DNA of 64,000 nucleotides from Gemmatimonadota bacterium (GCA_016704275.1 JADJAK010000005.1:186001-250000), one strand, 5' to 3'; numbered from the stretch's first letter, positions 25,560-34,083 are shown. Notes: generated by a model from the letters alone, not told the origin. Translations and numbers: made by a program.

Positions 25560-27512
25560 ATGCTGAATCCCCACGCGCGTTTCGGGAGCTTCGTCGTCGG
25601 TTCGGCGAATCGGCTTGCCTTTACCGCCTCCAAGGCCGTCGCCGAATCGCCGGGTGCGGTCTACAACCCGCTCTTCATCTATGCCCGCCCAGGCCTCGGT
25701 AAGACGCACCTGCTGATGGCGATCGGGAACGAGGCGCTGGCGATCGATGCCTCGCGCGTGGTGGAGTACGTCACGGTCGACGATTTCGTCGAGGCCTATC
25801 AGGCAGCCATTGCCGCCGGTCAGGCGGAGGCGTATCGCCGCCGCTTCACCGAGGCCAACGTCGTCCTGCTCGACGATGCCCAGTTGCTGTCGGATCGCCG
25901 TGAGCTGCAGGCGGAGCTCCTCCGCTTGATGGACCTGTTGATGGCGGCCGATCGACAGATCGTGCTCGCCGGCGACCGTCCCCCCGAGGAGATCCAGTCG
26001 CTGGATGAGCGGCTGATCCGCCGCTTCGCCGGCGGCCTGGTGATCGACATCGGTGCACCGGACTACGAGACACGCCTGGCCATCCTCACTCGCCGCAGCA
26101 ACGACCGGCAAGTGCATTTCGCGCCCGAGGTGCTTGACGTCGTCGCCCAGCTGCCGATCACCACCGTCCGCGAGTTGCTTGGCGCGCACAATCGCCTCGT
26201 GGCGCAGCAGGCCGTCCAGACCGCACCGCTCGCGAGCGACCAGGTACGGCAACTGATGCTGAGCCTCGGGCACGGCGCCGTGGTCGTCGAGCCGGTCGTG
26301 GCAGAGCCGATTGCCGTGGAGCCTGACGAGGCCCCGGCGCTCGACGAGTTCTCGGACTTCCTCTCCGATCTCTCAGCGACCGTCGCGGTGCAAGTGGATC
26401 GGTGGCGGCAGCGGATCACCGAGGCGATGCTGCGCTTCGGCGCCGAAGGGATGCGGACGTCGCGCCTGGAGGCACTCCTCGCCGAGGAGGTGGCGGTCGA
26501 CCCTGCCGAGATCCTCGCGCAGTACGAGGCCGATGTCGAACGCCTGCGCGTCCTCCGGCAGGAGATCGAGACGCTGGCCCCGGCGCTGCTCTCCGAGCAG
26601 TCATTGCACGACCCGGATCTGCTCGCCGAGGCGGAAGCCCTCGTGGAAGAGGCGCGCGAGAGCGGTGCGCCGCTGCCCGGCCCGGTCCCACGCTACACGC
26701 TCGCCGCCTTTGCCGTCGGGCAGACGTCGCGACATGTCGTCGAGGCGATCCACACCGCCGCGACCGCCCCCGGGCAGCGCTACAACCCGATGGTGATCGT
26801 CGGGCGTTCGGGCACCGGCAAGAGTCACCTGCTGCACGCCTTTGGCCACGAACTGCGTGCCGCCGGCCTCAAGCGTGTGGCCGTCTTCGACGCCAAGCAG
26901 TTCGTCGACGACCTGGTGGCGGCGCTGGCCGATGGCTCGATCACCCGCTGGCGGCATCGGTTGCGCCGCGTCGACGCGTTGCTGCTCGACAACGTCGGGG
27001 TCCTGGCCGGCAAGGAGCGCTCGCAAGAGGAGCTCTACCTGCTCTACAACCTGCTGCTCGAGTCGGGGCGGCAGATGGCGTTCACCACCACGGTCACCCC
27101 GTCGCAGCTGGAAGGGTTCGAGCCGCGGCTCGCCACGCGCCTCGCCGGCGGACTCGTGCTCGAGCTTGGGGCGCCGGATCGTGAAGCGCGCGTGCAGGAA
27201 GTGGTCCGGCTCCTTGGTGCGCTGGCGAGCGATGTCGACCTGGTCGATTATCTCGCTGCTCGCCCCGCCGTCACCCTGCGTGACACGCAGCAGCTGGTGC
27301 AACGGCTCCTCGCGGCGGCCGAGGAACGCCAGGCGCCACTCACGCTGACGACGGCGCGCAGCATCCTCGATGGCACGGCGGCTCCGGCGCCACGGCCGCC
27401 CCGTCGCGGCAGCGGACTCCTCGCGCCTGGTGGTGGTGCCATTCGGTCCCGTGAGAAGATGATCGAGACGTGGCCCGACATCGCCGAGCGGTTGATGGAG
27501 GAGTGGAGCTGA
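25560..27512 (+). CDS. tandem DnaA-type AAA+ ATPase without DNA-binding domain
   Basis: 650 residues. Module 1 (about 1-230) reads almost like DnaA domain III ('VYNPLFIYARPGLGKTHLLM'), with Walker A PGLGKT ending at T49 and Walker B LLDDAQ (D105, D106). A linker of about 170 residues includes a predicted coiled coil ('YEADVERLRVLRQEIETLAP'). Module 2 (about 385-590) repeats the fold: 'RYNPMVIVGRSGTGKSHLLH', Walker A GRSGTGKS 415-422, Walker B region LLLDN with D477 and N478. The C-terminal domain IV helix-turn-helix of DnaA is absent, so oriC binding is not expected. Hda and DnaC are precedents for DnaA-like ATPases without that domain, but they carry one module. It sits seven bases after the GTPase gene and overlaps the next gene by one base. 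Confidence 0.85.
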   Translation: MLNPHARFGSFVVGSANRLAFTASKAVAESPGAVYNPLFIYARPGLGKTHLLMAIGNEALAIDASRVVEYVTVDDFVEAYQAAIAAGQAEAYRRRFTEANVVLLDDAQLLSDRRELQAELLRLMDLLMAADRQIVLAGDRPPEEIQSLDERLIRRFAGGLVIDIGAPDYETRLAILTRRSNDRQVHFAPEVLDVVAQLPITTVRELLGAHNRLVAQQAVQTAPLASDQVRQLMLSLGHGAVVVEPVVAEPIAVEPDEAPALDEFSDFLSDLSATVAVQVDRWRQRITEAMLRFGAEGMRTSRLEALLAEEVAVDPAEILAQYEADVERLRVLRQEIETLAPALLSEQSLHDPDLLAEAEALVEEARESGAPLPGPVPRYTLAAFAVGQTSRHVVEAIHTAATAPGQRYNPMVIVGRSGTGKSHLLHAFGHELRAAGLKRVAVFDAKQFVDDLVAALADGSITRWRHRLRRVDALLLDNVGVLAGKERSQEELYLLYNLLLESGRQMAFTTTVTPSQLEGFEPRLATRLAGGLVLELGAPDREARVQEVVRLLGALASDVDLVDYLAARPAVTLRDTQQLVQRLLAAAEERQAPLTLTTARSILDGTAAPAPRPPRRGSGLLAPGGGAIRSREKMIETWPDIAERLMEEWS

Positions 27513-29134
27513 TGGCGATCAAGGGCTCTCTCCGCGAAGCGTCGCTGGCCGACGTCGTGCAGCTGCTCTTCCTGGGGCGGCGCACCGGCTGCCTCTCGGT
27601 CGCCAACGAGCGGAACTTCGGCTCGATCTGGTTTGACGACGGGTGGATCACCTTCGCCGGCATGGTCTCGCGCCCCGATCGCCTGGGCGAGCGCCTCCTC
27701 GCCGCCGGGCGCCTGCGTCCCGAGCAGTTGGCGCAGGCCATCGCCGTGCAGCAGGCGATGCCGGGGCAGCGTCTCGGGGCGGTGCTGCGCCAGTTGGGTT
27801 ACCTCACCCCCGAGGATGTCGAGGGCGAAGTCCGTCGGCAGGTCGAGGAGACGATCTACACGCTCTTCACCTGGACCAGCGGCACCTTCTCGTTCGAGGC
27901 CGGTGTCCGACCCGAGGAACCCGAAGCGGCACTGCGTCTCAATCCCGACGGCCTCCTGCTCGAAGGCGCGCGACGCGTCGACGAATGGAGCGTCATCGCC
28001 AAGAAGATCCCCTCGCTCGATGCCGTCTTCGCGCTCGAGGGTGACGTGCGCGGCGGGGCCGAGGGCGACGAGGCGCTGGTCGAGACGGAGCGGCGATTGC
28101 TGCCGTTGCTGGATGGCATTCGCACGGCGCGCGACCTGATGGACACCACCGGGCTGACCGACTTCGAGGTGTGCCGTGTCCTGTACGGGCTGCTGAGTGC
28201 CGGTCGGCTGCGGCGTGTCGCCACGGCCCCAGCGGCGCCACCCCGCGAGAGCGGCTCGCGACTCGACGAACATCGCAACCTCGGCATCGCCTTCTATCGC
28301 ACCGGCATGCTGGCAGAAGCGGACCGCGAGTTTCGCCGCGTGGCGGAGTTGCGTCCGGAGAACGGCGAGGGGCCGTTCCACCTCGGACTGATCGCGTTGC
28401 GTGAGGCGCGCTGGGAGGAGGCGATCACGCAGCTGAAGCTCGCCGCCGAGCGCAGCGGTCCACGCCCCGCCGTGCTCCACAATCTTGCGCTCGCGTTCGA
28501 GGCACTTGGCCGACTCGACGAGGCCGACGCCGCCCTCTCCGAGGCGATCCAGCGCGAGAAGGACGACCCGCGCCTCTGGATTGGTTGGGGCCTGCTTGCG
28601 CTGCGCCGTGCCCAGGGGCCGTCGGCGCTGGAGCGCTTCGCACGGGCACGTGACCTGATTGGTACGGCGACACCGCCGGCGCGTTGGTACTGGGGCTGTG
28701 GCTGCGCCCAGGCGCTGTCCGAGGCGTGGCAGGATTCTCTCGCCACCGTGCGCGAGGGCGTCACGCAGTACCCCGATCATCCCGTGCTGCGCACGTCGCT
28801 GGGGGTCCTGCTCGAGGCGTCCGGTGAGGTGGGCGAGGCCGAGGCGCACCTGCGCCACGCGCTCGGCGAAGACCCCACCATTCCGCAGATCTCCAAGAAC
28901 CTCGGCGACCTGCTCTATCGGGCCGGGCGATGGGATGAGGCGGAGGAGGCCTACCTGCGCGCCGCGAAACTCGCACCGGCCCTTGGGGACGACCTCTTCT
29001 TCAAGCTCGGCAATCTGGCCTGCCGGCGCGCCGACATGCCCACCGCACGGCAGCATTGGGAGGAAGCGGTGCGGCTCAATCCTGAGCACGCGCTGGCGCG
29101 GGCCAACCTCAGTGGTTCGCGGGCGGGTCAATGA
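27512..29134 (+). CDS. DUF4388 (PATAN) domain protein with C-terminal TPR repeats
   Basis: 540 residues from ATG 27512, which shares a base with the upstream stop. The N-terminal DUF4388 region is clear ('MAIKGSLREASLADVVQLLF', 'LSVANERNFGSIWFDDGWIT'), followed by helices like those in type-IV-pilus/GspE N-terminal domains ('LGERLLAAGRLRPEQLAQAI', 'LRQLGYLTPEDVEGEVRRQV'). About five TPR units follow from residue 250 ('HRNLGIAFYRTGMLAEADRE', 'LHNLALAFEALGRLDEADAA', 'LGDLLYRAGRWDEAEEAYLR'). It is probably a scaffold or adaptor in the same signalling complex. It overlaps the next gene by 4 bases. Confidence 0.85.
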   Translation: MAIKGSLREASLADVVQLLFLGRRTGCLSVANERNFGSIWFDDGWITFAGMVSRPDRLGERLLAAGRLRPEQLAQAIAVQQAMPGQRLGAVLRQLGYLTPEDVEGEVRRQVEETIYTLFTWTSGTFSFEAGVRPEEPEAALRLNPDGLLLEGARRVDEWSVIAKKIPSLDAVFALEGDVRGGAEGDEALVETERRLLPLLDGIRTARDLMDTTGLTDFEVCRVLYGLLSAGRLRRVATAPAAPPRESGSRLDEHRNLGIAFYRTGMLAEADREFRRVAELRPENGEGPFHLGLIALREARWEEAITQLKLAAERSGPRPAVLHNLALAFEALGRLDEADAALSEAIQREKDDPRLWIGWGLLALRRAQGPSALERFARARDLIGTATPPARWYWGCGCAQALSEAWQDSLATVREGVTQYPDHPVLRTSLGVLLEASGEVGEAEAHLRHALGEDPTIPQISKNLGDLLYRAGRWDEAEEAYLRAAKLAPALGDDLFFKLGNLACRRADMPTARQHWEEAVRLNPEHALARANLSGSRAGQ

Positions 29135-29970
29135 CCGACGACACCCTGCCCGCGTTGCAGGCGGAATACGCGCGGCTCGCCACGGCGCTGGCGACCGCTC
29201 CATCGGCCGAACAGCGTGCCCTGATCAAGGCGGACATCGTCGCACTCTTCCGACGGGCGGAGACGTTGATCACCGAGCTCGCCACGTTCAAGGAGTCGAT
29301 TCGCGAGTTGGTCGACCGCTTCAAGACGTTGCCCGGTGAGGCGGCCGTGTCGGTGCGGCATGACCATATCGGTGCCTCGAGTTACATCGAGCGTGGGTGG
29401 AGTGCGCTGGCGGCTGCGGATTGGACAGCGGCCGCGACCGCACTTCGCGAAGCCATCGCGCGGGACGCCACCAGCATGACGGCGCGGGCGCTGCTGGCGT
29501 GGGCGTTGGTGCGCACCGGGGAGGTCGATGCCGCGGTGGCGCTCTGCCGCCCGATTCTTGAAGCCGACCCGGCGAACGGGCTCGCTCGGGTCGCGGTCGG
29601 CGTCGCCTTGCTACAGCGCGATCAATTCGACGAGGCCGCCGTCCACCTCGGCCATGTCACGGCCAGCGCGAGTGCCGATCCGCGCGCGGTCCTCTACGCC
29701 CACTACTGGCTGGGCGTGGTCGCGCTGCGCCGCGAGGACTTCGGTTCCGCCGTGGCGTCGCTCCGCCGCGCGGTGACGTTGGGGCCGAACCTCGGGGAAG
29801 GGTGGGCCGAGCTCGGGATCGCCCTCTGGCACGCCGGCGCGCCCGCCGACGCGCGCGAGGCGTGGCGGGTCGGCGCCGGCATCCGGCATTCGCCGCACCA
29901 GACGCGCTGCCTGGATCTGGAGACCGTCACGGCTGCCGGAGGGATGCCGCCACGTTGGTCCCCGGCCTGA
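29131..29970 (+). CDS. TPR-repeat protein
   Basis: 279 residues. An N-terminal helical segment ('LIKADIVALFRRAETLITEL') precedes TPR units ('IERGWSALAAADWTAAATAL', 'LLAWALVRTGEVDAAVALCR', 'YAHYWLGVVALRREDFGSAV'). No signal peptide, so cytoplasmic. The ATG overlaps the stop of the DUF4388-TPR gene (ATGA), and the 3' end overlaps the peptidase gene. No specific function can be assigned. Confidence 0.75.
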   Translation: MTDDTLPALQAEYARLATALATAPSAEQRALIKADIVALFRRAETLITELATFKESIRELVDRFKTLPGEAAVSVRHDHIGASSYIERGWSALAAADWTAAATALREAIARDATSMTARALLAWALVRTGEVDAAVALCRPILEADPANGLARVAVGVALLQRDQFDEAAVHLGHVTASASADPRAVLYAHYWLGVVALRREDFGSAVASLRRAVTLGPNLGEGWAELGIALWHAGAPADAREAWRVGAGIRHSPHQTRCLDLETVTAAGGMPPRWSPA

Positions 29971-30881
29971 CCCTGCTGCTCGCCCTCCAGGGCGGGCCGG
30001 TCCCCCGCGATGCGGTGGAATTCACCGTCGGGAATGTCACCGTGGTGACCGTCCCCCGGCTGGAGCCGCTCGGCCGGCGGCTCGGGGCGGTCGCGGCCGC
30101 GCCGCAGCAATGGCTTGGCCTGGGGCGGATCGCCCTGGGACCGATCACCCTGGCGATCGTCCCCGATCGTCAGACCTTCCAGCGCTGGTCGCGGGGCCGA
30201 CTCCCCTCCTGGGGCGCCGGCATGGCCCTCCCCAATAGCGGCATGGTGCTGCTCCGCGCCGATGGCGGCGACGCCGACGTCACCCTCCGACACGAGCTGG
30301 CGCACGTGGCACTCCACCGCAAGGTGAAGGTCCGCGTCCCACTCTGGTTCGACGAAGGGTATGCCGTGTTGGCGTCCCGTGAGTACGGCGGATTGGCGGC
30401 GTTGCAGCTCAACCTGGCGGTGGCCGCCGGTCGGGTGCCGACCCTCGCGGCGCTCGACGCCTCGTTGCGTGGCAGTGAAGGGGACGCCACCGCGGCCTAT
30501 GCGCTGGCCGCGTCGGCCGTGGCCGAGCTCGGCCGGCGACACCCGACCGGGACGCTCGATCCGCTCCTCCAGCGGCTGGCGGGGGGCACCCCCTTCGAGG
30601 AGGCGGTTTTGGCGACCACCGGCCTCACTGCGGACCGATTTGCCGACACATGGCACCTGGCGACCCGTCGGCGGTACAACTGGGGGATCTGGCTGGCGAC
30701 GGGTGGGGTCTGGGTGGTGCTGGCACTCCTCCTGGCATGGGCCAAGGCGTATCGCCGGCATCTGGATGCACCGCGGCGGGAGGCACTCAACGTGGGCTGG
30801 AGCCTACCGCCGGATGACGAACCGATTACAACTGACGAATTTCTGCCGATTCCGCTTGACCCACCCGAGTTGAACCGCTAG
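29955..30881 (+). CDS. membrane-anchored gluzincin-type metallopeptidase (peptidase MA-like)
   Basis: 308 residues from a TTG start at 29955, chosen because a hydrophobic signal-like segment follows at once ('LVPGLTLLLALQGGPVP') and GGAGGG lies at 29938-29943. The zinc motif HELAH appears in 'LRHELAHVALHRK', and the downstream glutamate is in 'VPLWFDEGYAVLA', the standard gluzincin arrangement. A C-terminal transmembrane helix ('WLATGGVWVVLALLLAWAKA') is followed by an acidic cytoplasmic tail. The catalytic domain should lie outside the inner membrane. It is the last gene of the long operon, and its link to the signalling genes is only positional. Confidence 0.8.
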   Translation: MVPGLTLLLALQGGPVPRDAVEFTVGNVTVVTVPRLEPLGRRLGAVAAAPQQWLGLGRIALGPITLAIVPDRQTFQRWSRGRLPSWGAGMALPNSGMVLLRADGGDADVTLRHELAHVALHRKVKVRVPLWFDEGYAVLASREYGGLAALQLNLAVAAGRVPTLAALDASLRGSEGDATAAYALAASAVAELGRRHPTGTLDPLLQRLAGGTPFEEAVLATTGLTADRFADTWHLATRRRYNWGIWLATGGVWVVLALLLAWAKAYRRHLDAPRREALNVGWSLPPDDEPITTDEFLPIPLDPPELNR

Positions 30882-30884
30882 GCT
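30856..30884 (+). promoter_or_regulatory. sigma-70-like promoter of the 63-residue membrane protein
   Basis: TTGACC at 30856-30861 and TAGGCT at 30879-30884 are separated by exactly 17 bases. The start codon at 30893 lies eight bases after the -10 box, which suggests a leaderless transcript. Confidence 0.6.
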
Positions 30885-30892
30885 CCTGAGCT

Positions 30893-31084
30893 ATGTCAAA
30901 CTCAGAAACGCAGTCCGAGCGTCCCACGACGCTCTTCACGCGCCGCAATCTGCTCCTGCTCGGGGTCGCCTTGCTGACGCTGGTGGCGGGCTACGCGGTC
31001 CTGGTCAGCGGCTCGGCCAGCGCGGCCGCCGTCCTGCTGGTCCTCGGCTATTGCGTGCTCTTCCCGCTGGCTCTGCTGGCCTGA
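30893..31084 (+). CDS. small two-helix membrane protein
   Basis: 63 residues: a polar N-terminus with 'PTTLFTRRNLLLLGVALL', then two hydrophobic helices (about residues 19-39 and 43-62) joined by a short GSASA turn. It is not recognised as a named family. It has its own promoter-like element immediately upstream and is followed within 14 bases by tRNA-Val, so transcription may continue into the tRNA. Confidence 0.65.
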   Translation: MSNSETQSERPTTLFTRRNLLLLGVALLTLVAGYAVLVSGSASAAAVLLVLGYCVLFPLALLA

Positions 31085-31097
31085 TCGGCAGGACTGC

Positions 31098-31171
31098 GGG
31101 CGAATAGCTCAGCTGGTTAGAGCGCCTGCCTTACACGCAGGATGTCGGGGGTTCGAATCCCTCTTCGCCCA
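31098..31171 (+). tRNA. tRNA-Val (anticodon TAC)
   Basis: A full cloverleaf: acceptor GGGCGAA (31098-31104) pairs with TTCGCCC (31164-31170), with discriminator A at 31171. The anticodon stem CCTGC/GCAGG encloses loop CTTACAC with TAC at 31132-31134. The T arm carries GTTCGAAT. CCA is not encoded. Confidence 0.97.
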
Positions 31172-31236
31172 TGTCGGCGTGTCTGTGCACGCCACTTCGA
31201 CCGTCTTTTAGGGCGTACCTCACGGAGGTCTACGGG

Positions 31237-32970
31237 ATGTTGCAGCACGTCATGTCGATCACGCTCATCGCAACGGTGGCCTCGGCCTCGCCGGCCCCAT
31301 CGCAGATTCGCGCCAATTCCTCGATCGGTGGGCGCACTGCTGCGCCGCCGCCGCGCCTCATGGTGGCCAATCCGGCCCTCGCGACCTCGACCGACTCGGC
31401 CGCTTCGGTGGCGATCGGCGACGGGATGCGCGACAAGATCACGAAGGCCGTGGCGGGAACGTTCACGATCCTGACCAAGCGTGACATGAACACGGCGCTC
31501 GCTGCCTACGGCTTCGCCGACAATGAAGTGCTCAACGCCGCGTCGGCGATGCGCCTGGCCAACCAGATCGATGCCCGGACCGTGGTCACGTCGACGCTGA
31601 GCAAGGGCGCCGATGGCCGCTTCTCGCTCATCGTGCGCGTCTCCGGGTCGAGCGCGTCGCTCGATGTCGGCCATGTGGCGACGGTCGCGCAGCTCCCCGG
31701 CCAGCCGCTGGCCGACTTCGGTGGCAAGGCGGCCGAGGCGATCATCCCGGCGATCAAGGGGTGGAACGACGCCAAGGTGTGTCTCGACCAGAGCACCACC
31801 AAGCTCGACAAGGCCAACGAGGCGGCCCAGAAGGCGTTCCGGGCGCAGCCCGGCCACGGTCTGGCCAGCTACTGCCTGGCCGAAATCGCCAGCAAGCGCG
31901 ACTCGGTCGGACCGGCGACGATGCAGGCCTGGCAGGACGTCACCAAGGCCGACCAGTACTCGCTGACGGCGTGGCAGCACATCGCCTTCATCCACAACTT
32001 CAAGGGCGATTCGGGCAAGGTCGTCGAGACGTACCAGCAGATGCTGCGCGTCGCGCCGACCAACCAGGTGCTCCGCGACCAGTCGTACAAGATCTTCCAG
32101 GGCTTTGGCCGGCCTGACGCCGCGATGCAGGTCGTCGAGGAAGGGATCAAGATGGACCCGGCCAACACCGACTGGTACGACTTGAAGAGCAACGTCTGTA
32201 TTGGCAAGGGTGACTTCACCTGCGCCGTGGCGTCGCTCGAAGAAGTCTTCAGCATCGACTCGACCAAGGCCGACACCAGCTTCTATGCGAAGATCCTCTA
32301 CGCCGCGAAGGAAAAGCCGGACACTGCCAAGTACGTGATGTGGGCCAAGCGTGGCGCCGCCAAGTACGACAGCCGGGCCGACATCCTCGAAGAGCTGGCG
32401 ATCGCCTACGGTTGGGCCGGTCAGTCCGACTCGTCGGTGGCCACGGCGCGCAAGATGATCATGGTGGATGACACCAAGGTTGATGCGTTCATGCGGATCG
32501 TGAAGTCGCTCGTGGATGGCAAGAAGTACCGCGAGGCGGTCTCTCTGGCACCCACGGTCAAGGGGCTCACGGACCTGGACGCCAAGAACAACTACGCCGG
32601 CTTGTTGGTGAACGCTGCCGACGAGGTTCGCAAAGCCACTCCGCCCGACAATGACTTGATGATCGCGATGAGCGACGCGGCCCTCTCGGTCGGGCCGACG
32701 AGCAATCAGGTGATCGTCGTCGCCAACTTCTTCATCTCGGCTGGCTTGTCAACGTCGGTTCGTGAGATGTCGACGGCCGTGCGGACGCCTCAGGCGACCT
32801 GCGAATCGACGAAGGCGTATGAAGCGGTGCTGACGAGGATCGAGCCGGCGCTTGTTTCGGCCGCGACCAGCACCACCGCGGCGATCGCGAACTTCGCCAA
32901 GGGATTGCTCCCGTCGGTTCAGTCCGAGAAGGGCGAAGTCGTGAAGATGCTCGCCCAGCGCTGCAAGTAG
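31237..32970 (+). CDS. exported helical-repeat (TPR-like) protein
   Basis: 577 residues. The start at ATG 31237 is supported by GGAGG at 31224-31228 and a signal peptide (MLQHVMSITLIATVASASPA). The same frame runs back to the tRNA end, but that extension has no signal or ribosome-binding site. The N-terminal region has a TolB- or FlgO-like feel ('DKITKAVAGTFTILTKRDMN', 'LANQIDARTVVTSTLSKGAD'). From about residue 190, TPR-like units follow ('ANEAAQKAFRAQPGHGLASY', 'GKVVETYQQMLRVAPTNQVL'). It is probably periplasmic, and I cannot assign a specific function. Confidence 0.72.
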   Translation: MLQHVMSITLIATVASASPAPSQIRANSSIGGRTAAPPPRLMVANPALATSTDSAASVAIGDGMRDKITKAVAGTFTILTKRDMNTALAAYGFADNEVLNAASAMRLANQIDARTVVTSTLSKGADGRFSLIVRVSGSSASLDVGHVATVAQLPGQPLADFGGKAAEAIIPAIKGWNDAKVCLDQSTTKLDKANEAAQKAFRAQPGHGLASYCLAEIASKRDSVGPATMQAWQDVTKADQYSLTAWQHIAFIHNFKGDSGKVVETYQQMLRVAPTNQVLRDQSYKIFQGFGRPDAAMQVVEEGIKMDPANTDWYDLKSNVCIGKGDFTCAVASLEEVFSIDSTKADTSFYAKILYAAKEKPDTAKYVMWAKRGAAKYDSRADILEELAIAYGWAGQSDSSVATARKMIMVDDTKVDAFMRIVKSLVDGKKYREAVSLAPTVKGLTDLDAKNNYAGLLVNAADEVRKATPPDNDLMIAMSDAALSVGPTSNQVIVVANFFISAGLSTSVREMSTAVRTPQATCESTKAYEAVLTRIEPALVSAATSTTAAIANFAKGLLPSVQSEKGEVVKMLAQRCK

Positions 32971-32996
32971 CCCTTCCCACGACGGGGCGGGCCGCC

Positions 32997-33002
32997 TATA
33001 TT
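32997..33002 (+). promoter_or_regulatory. -10 box upstream of tRNA-Asp
   Basis: TATATT lies 17 bases before the mature 5' end of tRNA-Asp, a plausible distance for a stable-RNA promoter. No convincing -35 element is seen. Confidence 0.45.
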
Positions 33003-33019
33003 GGCGACCTGCCCAATCG

Positions 33020-33093
33020 GGGGCTGTAGCTCAGTTGGTTAGAGTGCCGCACTGTCACTGCGGAGGTCGCGGGTTCGAGCCCCGTCAGCCCCG
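33020..33093 (+). tRNA. tRNA-Asp (anticodon GTC)
   Basis: Acceptor GGGGCTG (33020-33026) pairs with CAGCCCC (33086-33092), discriminator G. The anticodon stem CCGCA/TGCGG encloses CTGTCAC with GTC as the anticodon. T arm GGTTCGAGCCC. CCA is not encoded. Confidence 0.97.
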
Positions 33094-33103
33094 TTTACAT
33101 CAT

Positions 33104-33137
33104 CCCGTCCCGGCATGCCGGGCGGGGTGTTTTGTTT
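33104..33137 (+). terminator. rho-independent terminator after tRNA-Asp
   Basis: The near-palindrome CCCGTCCCGGCATGCCGGGC plus GGGG (33104-33127) forms a strong GC stem and is followed by TGTTTTGTTT. It ends the tRNA transcript 10 bases before the start of rsmH, so the cell-wall cluster would need a promoter in or after this element. Confidence 0.8.
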
Positions 33138-33147
33138 CCAGGACCCC

Positions 33148-34083
33148 ATGACCGACGCATTGCACGTTCCCGTTCTCCTCGCTCCGATCCTCGCCCGTGC
33201 CGAGGGCGCGACGCGTGTCGTGGACGGGACGCTCGGACATGGCGGACACGCGGCCGCCTTCCTTGCCGCCGGCGCCGAGGTGTTGGGGATCGATCGCGAC
33301 CCCGACGCCATCGCCACGGCGCGGGCCCGACTCGGCGACGTCCGGATGCACTACGTCAACGCCCCCTACGCCTCCCCCGAGGCCGTGGCCGCGGTGCGCG
33401 CCTTCCGCCCCGACTTCCTCCTCCTCGACCTTGGCGTCTCTTCCCGGCAGCTCGACGATGAATCGCGTGGCTTCACCTTCCGGCCAGGCGCGCCGCTCGA
33501 CATGCGGATGGGGCCGGATGCGCCGACCGCTGCCGAGTGGCTCGCCTCGGTCGACGAGGCGGAGCTCAAGCAGGTGCTGCGCGAGTATGGCGACGAGCCG
33601 AAGGCGGGCCGTATGGCCGCCGAGATCGTCCGTCGGCGGGAGACCAGTGCGTTGGTCACCAGCGATGACCTGGTCAATGCCATTCGGGCCTCCCTGGGCC
33701 CCCGGAGCGGGCCAGGGGACTTCGCCCGGATCTTCCAGGCGGTTCGGATCGCCGTGAACGAGGAACTGACCGGTCTGGAGGAAGTCCTCCCCCTCTTTCG
33801 GGAGGCCGTCGGGCCGGGTGGGACCCTTGCCGTGATCAGTTATCATTCGGGCGAGGACCGGTTGGTGAAGGGGGCGTTCCGGTTGTGGAGCGCCGGCTGC
33901 ACCTGTCCACCGGGCCTTCCCCAGTGCATTTGCGGGCAAGTGCCCCTTGGACGCTCGGTGCCGCGGAAGGCAGTGATTGCCGACGACGCGGAGACCCGCG
34001 CCAACTCACGCGCCCGCAGTGCCCGGCTCCGCTTCTTCCGGAACAGCGATGCCAGCGACCAATCGCCAACGCGTGCAGGTTAG
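33148..34083 (+). CDS. rsmH: 16S rRNA (cytosine-1402 N4) methyltransferase
   Basis: 311 residues from ATG 33148. SAM-binding motif 'VVDGTLGHGGHAAAFLAAGA', then 'DFLLLDLGVSSRQLDDESRG', 'FTFRPGAPLDMRMGPDA' and 'LAVISYHSGEDRLVKGAF', all characteristic of RsmH (MraW). It is the first gene of the division and cell-wall cluster. The usual upstream mraZ is absent, and tRNA-Asp with its terminator lies there instead. The frame is open upstream to 33115, but that start would lie within the terminator. Confidence 0.96.
   Translation: MTDALHVPVLLAPILARAEGATRVVDGTLGHGGHAAAFLAAGAEVLGIDRDPDAIATARARLGDVRMHYVNAPYASPEAVAAVRAFRPDFLLLDLGVSSRQLDDESRGFTFRPGAPLDMRMGPDAPTAAEWLASVDEAELKQVLREYGDEPKAGRMAAEIVRRRETSALVTSDDLVNAIRASLGPRSGPGDFARIFQAVRIAVNEELTGLEEVLPLFREAVGPGGTLAVISYHSGEDRLVKGAFRLWSAGCTCPPGLPQCICGQVPLGRSVPRKAVIADDAETRANSRARSARLRFFRNSDASDQSPTRAG

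Noticed and set aside
31176..31207. Weak hairpin GGCGTG/CACGCC with a later T-run after tRNA-Val as a terminator
   Set aside because: The stem is only six pairs and the T-run is more than ten bases away from it.
31171..31236. Upstream extension of the exported TPR protein, beginning at the last base of tRNA-Val
   Set aside because: It would start inside the tRNA, lacks a ribosome-binding site, and would hide the signal peptide that begins at 31237.
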